NCBI GenBank assembly: GCA_035325905.1
Contig: DAOKYY010000033.1
Span: 1 to 34,299, forward strand
Reading direction: 5' to 3'
DNA: 34,299 nt
From: DYGX01 sp035325905
GTDB lineage: Bacteria > Chloroflexota > Anaerolineae > Aggregatilineales > Aggregatilineaceae
The position numbers and the translations under genes are program-made. This document shows positions 32,529 through 34,299 of the stretch, one piece after another; within the stretch, counting starts at the first letter, position 1, and each line of letters opens with the position of its first letter. Under the pieces are notes generated by a model that searched no databases, was not told the DNA's origin, and saw only the letters and a program-made list of their open reading frames with translations.

Positions 32529-32595
32529 ACGCGCAGCGCGCGACCGGCTGAGGGCCGCGCTGTTTGCCGCCACCATGAAGGGATATAAGCGACTG

Positions 32596-33396
32596 ATGAG
32601 CGTCCCCACTTCGCCCATTCGACCGCCGGAGCAGCGCCCCCCCTGGGACAAGCTGCTGCCGATTCCCCGCTCGCTCGCCTCTGACCGGCGCCCGCAGATC
32701 GTCGGGCATCGGGGCGCGCGCGGGCTGGCGCCGGAGAATACGCTGCCTGCCTTCGAGGTCGCCGCCGAGCTAGACATCGACGGCGTGGAGTTTGACGTGC
32801 AGCGGACGGCGGACGGCGCGCTGGTCGTCTTCCACGACGACGAGGTGGATCGCACCACCACCGGGACCGGCACGCTGTGGGAGATGTCGCTGGCAGCAAT
32901 TCAGGCGCTCGACGCGGGCACGCCCTTCGACGCGCGCTTCGCCGGGACGCGCGTCCCCACCCTGCGCGAGACGCTGGAATACCTGAAAACCACCCGGCTG
33001 CTGCTGTTCATCGAACTGAAAGACCCCTGGCGCTTCCCCGGCATGGCGCAGCAGTGCGTCGACCTGGTGCGCGAGCTGGACCTGGTCAAGCGCACGCAGT
33101 TTCGCTCGTTCCATCACGACGTGCTGCACGAGCTGTACGCGATCGCCCCGGAGATCTCGCTCTCCGCGCTGTGGGACGACCGGCTTCCCGCCGATGACGA
33201 AGTGACCTGGAAGACCGTCGACGCGCCGCACCAGCTCCTGACGCCCGATAACATCCGCCACATGCAGGCGCGCGGCCAGCAGGTCACGGCGTGGACGGTC
33301 AACGATGTCGAGCGGGCGCGCGCGCTGATGGACGCCGGGATCGACGGGCTGTGCACCGATTACCCGGACCGGCTGCTAACGCTCTTCGCCCGGTGA
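32596..33396 (+). CDS. Glycerophosphodiester phosphodiesterase
   Basis: GDPD enzymes hydrolyse glycerophosphodiesters to sn-glycerol-3-phosphate and an alcohol. The 266-residue protein has the full signature: VGHRGARGLAPENTLPAFE (His38, Arg39, Glu47-Asn48), then GVEFDVQ (Glu65, Asp67) and VVFHDDEVDRTTTG (His80). The IELK metal-binding glutamate follows, and QVTAWTVND near the C-terminus. No signal peptide is present, so it is cytoplasmic (UgpQ-like). The ATG at 32596 has AAGGGA 12 bp upstream; an ATG at 32575 is a weaker alternative. An in-frame open stretch upstream through the metallophosphoesterase gene is only a GC-bias shadow. Its product could join that of the glycerol kinase elsewhere in the window. 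Confidence 0.93.
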   Translation: MSVPTSPIRPPEQRPPWDKLLPIPRSLASDRRPQIVGHRGARGLAPENTLPAFEVAAELDIDGVEFDVQRTADGALVVFHDDEVDRTTTGTGTLWEMSLAAIQALDAGTPFDARFAGTRVPTLRETLEYLKTTRLLLFIELKDPWRFPGMAQQCVDLVRELDLVKRTQFRSFHHDVLHELYAIAPEISLSALWDDRLPADDEVTWKTVDAPHQLLTPDNIRHMQARGQQVTAWTVNDVERARALMDAGIDGLCTDYPDRLLTLFAR

Positions 33397-33422
33397 GCTA
33401 GAGCAGGATGGATGGGGCAGCC

Positions 33423-33911
33423 ATGGCATATCTGATCGACGGCCACAACCTGATCGCGCACATGCCGGACCTGTCGTTGGCCGACCCGAACGACGAGGTC
33501 AAGCTGGTGCAGCGGCTTAAAGGATATATGATGCGCCGCCGCAAGAAGTGCACGGTGGTATTTGATAACGGGCTGCCGGGTGGAGCCAATCCGCACCTGT
33601 CCAACTCGCAGGTCGAAGTCGTCTGGGCGCGCAGCGGCTCAGAGGCCGACCGCGTGCTTCAGGAGCGCATCCGCGCGGCGCGCACTCCCGCCCAATGGCA
33701 GGTCGTGACCAGCGATCAGAAGGTAGCGCACCAGGCGCAGCAGCGCGGCATGCGCGTGATCAATTCCGCCGATTTCGCCGGCGAGCTGGCAGCAGCCAGC
33801 GCCCCGGCAGCCCCGGACGACGAGGACCCGAATCCGGTCGTTCCACCGCGTGAAGTTGAAGAAATGCTACGCCTGTTCGGCGAGCGCAAGCCTCGACGGC
33901 GGCCGTTCTGA
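33423..33911 (+). CDS. NYN-domain RNase (YacP/Rae1-like)
   Basis: This 162-residue protein carries a PIN-like NYN domain with the motifs of the YacP family: AYLIDGHNLIAHMP at the start (first catalytic Asp), CTVVFDNG in the centre, SEADRVLQERI with the acidic pair, and VVTSDQKVAHQAQQRG near residue 105 (third Asp). Bacillus Rae1 (YacP) is a ribosome-associated endoribonuclease; the same role is possible here but unproven. A disordered acidic tail (PAAPDDEDPNPVVPP) and a basic end (KPRRRPF) follow the domain. ATG 33423 is chosen over ATG 33408 because it gives the standard N-terminus. It lies 26 bp after the GDPD gene, so co-transcription is likely. Confidence 0.85.
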   Translation: MAYLIDGHNLIAHMPDLSLADPNDEVKLVQRLKGYMMRRRKKCTVVFDNGLPGGANPHLSNSQVEVVWARSGSEADRVLQERIRAARTPAQWQVVTSDQKVAHQAQQRGMRVINSADFAGELAAASAPAAPDDEDPNPVVPPREVEEMLRLFGERKPRRRPF

Positions 33912-33913
33912 AC

Positions 33914-33944
33914 GAGAGACATTACTCATCTGGCTCTCATTTTT
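33914..33944 (+). terminator. Probable terminator after the NYN gene
   Basis: GAGAG (33914-33918) pairs with CTCTC (33934-33938), extended by CA/TG beyond one mismatch, and is followed by ATTTTT. It starts 3 bp after the stop codon and would end the phosphoesterase-GDPD-NYN unit. Confidence 0.5.
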
Positions 33945-33979
33945 CGTTCACGCCCCACTAAGCAAGCGCGCATAGTATT

Positions 33980-34161
33980 AGGGCCATAGCGTCTCGCACG
34001 ATCGAATGCAGTGGCTCATGTACTGGAATGTGATGTGACTTGTCGGTAGCAAAGAGACGCTTGGCCTAGCACGTCACGGAGATGCGCGTCGCCGATGTTG
34101 TTGTTAGGCCATCTGAGAACCGTTTGTGGTGTCCCCCCCTCTCCACAAACGGTTCTTTTTT
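33980..34161 (+). ncRNA. Candidate structured small RNA ending in a strong terminator
   Basis: This non-coding stretch lies between a probable terminator and the tRNA-Pro promoter. A -10-like TAGTAT (33973-33978) precedes it. An 8-bp stem AGCGTCTC (33988-33995) with GAGACGCT (34054-34061) is extended by GGCC/GGCC pairs. The segment GGCCTA (34063-34068) can alternatively pair with TAGGCC (34105-34110), so two mutually exclusive folds exist. The 3' end is a textbook terminator. No family (6S, tmRNA, SRP, RNase P) is recognised, and no -35 box is clear. Confidence 0.35.
34116..34161 (+). terminator. Strong rho-independent terminator
   Basis: AGAACCGTTTGTGG (34116-34129) pairs perfectly over 14 bp with CCACAAACGGTTCT (34143-34156) around a C-rich 13-nt loop, then TTTTTT follows. 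No coding gene ends near it on the plus strand: the NYN stop is 205 bp upstream. Confidence 0.9.
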
Positions 34162-34184
34162 GCGCGAGGGCGGTCGATTGCGCC

Positions 34185-34212
34185 TTGTCAAGCCCCCTGT
34201 CGATGGTATACT
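34185..34212 (+). promoter_or_regulatory. Promoter of the tRNA-Pro gene
   Basis: TTGTCA (34185-34190) and TATACT (34207-34212) are 16 bp apart, and both are five-of-six consensus matches. Transcription would start about 6 bp before the tRNA. Confidence 0.65.
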
Positions 34213-34224
34213 TGGCGCGGCAAG

Positions 34225-34298
34225 CGGGGTGTGGCGCAGTTGGCTAGCGCGCTGCGTTTGGGACGCAGAGGTCCCGGGTTCAAGTCCCGGCACCCCGA
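34225..34298 (+). tRNA. tRNA-Pro (anticodon UGG)
   Basis: The acceptor stem CGGGGTG (34225-34231) pairs with CACCCCG (34291-34297), and A34298 is the discriminator base. The anticodon stem CTGCG/CGCAG encloses TTTGGGA with anticodon TGG, which reads CCA and related proline codons. The T arm CCGGG-TTCAAGT-CCCGG is standard. The window ends one base after the discriminator, so whether CCA is encoded cannot be seen. Confidence 0.95.
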
Positions 34299-34299
34299 C

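Noticed and set aside
31672..33396. A 574-codon plus-strand frame covering the phosphoesterase gene and the GDPD gene
   Set aside because: Only the part from 32596 has GDPD motifs. The upstream part is out of frame with the well-supported metallophosphoesterase and is Arg/Ala-rich, typical of a GC-bias shadow.
33980..34161. 6S RNA identity for the small RNA candidate
   Set aside because: 6S RNA is one long hairpin with a central bubble closed by pairing of its ends. Here the 3' end is an independent terminator hairpin, so the fold does not match.
34066..34293. A 75-codon minus-strand frame at the right end
   Set aside because: It runs antisense through the tRNA-Pro gene and a terminator, a well-known annotation artefact.

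Overview
The window is a GC-rich stretch of a bacterial chromosome, densely packed with genes and bounded by a tRNA-Ser gene on the left and a tRNA-Pro gene at the right edge. The gene mix suggests a member of the Chloroflexota, probably Anaerolineae. It includes a stand-alone acyl carrier protein, many secreted proteins with Pro/Ala-rich linkers, LytR-CpsA-Psr and M23 wall-type proteins, ClpC, a TTHB210-like protein, and palindromic CCTCACCCC/GGGGTGAGG and GTAGGGGCG repeats. This assignment is an inference from style and content; no rRNA or marker phylogeny is available here. There are no transposases, integrases, CRISPR arrays or phage genes.

Layout. Positions 1-192 carry a nested palindromic repeat, followed by tRNA-Ser(CGA), a small acyl carrier protein and an ABC-type solute-binding protein. 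A GNAT-like protein (minus strand) faces them. From 3482 to 12840 the plus strand carries a secreted SH3-like protein with a terminator, glycerol kinase, a nucleotidyltransferase, an alpha/beta hydrolase overlapping a SpoU-type RNA methyltransferase, a double PHB-depolymerase-like secreted esterase, an unknown protein, a methyltransferase and a secreted TTHB210-like protein. A strong bidirectional terminator ends this block.

From 12938 to 27164 everything is on the minus strand. It holds an LCP-family protein, a large PP2C-like/transmembrane/propeller-like protein, and a pair of 3-hydroxyacyl-CoA dehydrogenase paralogues, one of them apparently catalytically dead. An operon-like run follows in transcription order: KimA-like permease, Nudix hydrolase, GNAT acetyltransferase, HEAT/TM/pseudo-hydrolase, GT4 glycosyltransferase. 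The block ends with an M23 peptidase, a lipoprotein and a single-domain response regulator.

Positions 27198-28500 look compositionally different: a gene-free, repeat-bearing stretch followed by a YdhR-type monooxygenase/rhodanese gene pair. ClpC (minus) then faces a divergent run of metallophosphoesterase, glycerophosphodiester phosphodiesterase and a YacP-like NYN nuclease. The last 350 bases hold a structured, terminator-ended segment that may be an undescribed small RNA, then tRNA-Pro(UGG).

Functional threads. Glycerol kinase and the glycerophosphodiesterase both produce sn-glycerol-3-phosphate, although they are 27 kb apart. Envelope biology is prominent (LCP, M23, GT4, secreted SH3-like proteins). 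The most unusual feature is a recurring theme of enzyme folds with lost catalytic residues placed beside or fused to intact relatives: the tandem esterase, the HEAT-hydrolase, the dehydrogenase pair and the PP2C-like receptor. No classical defence or biosynthetic system is visible.
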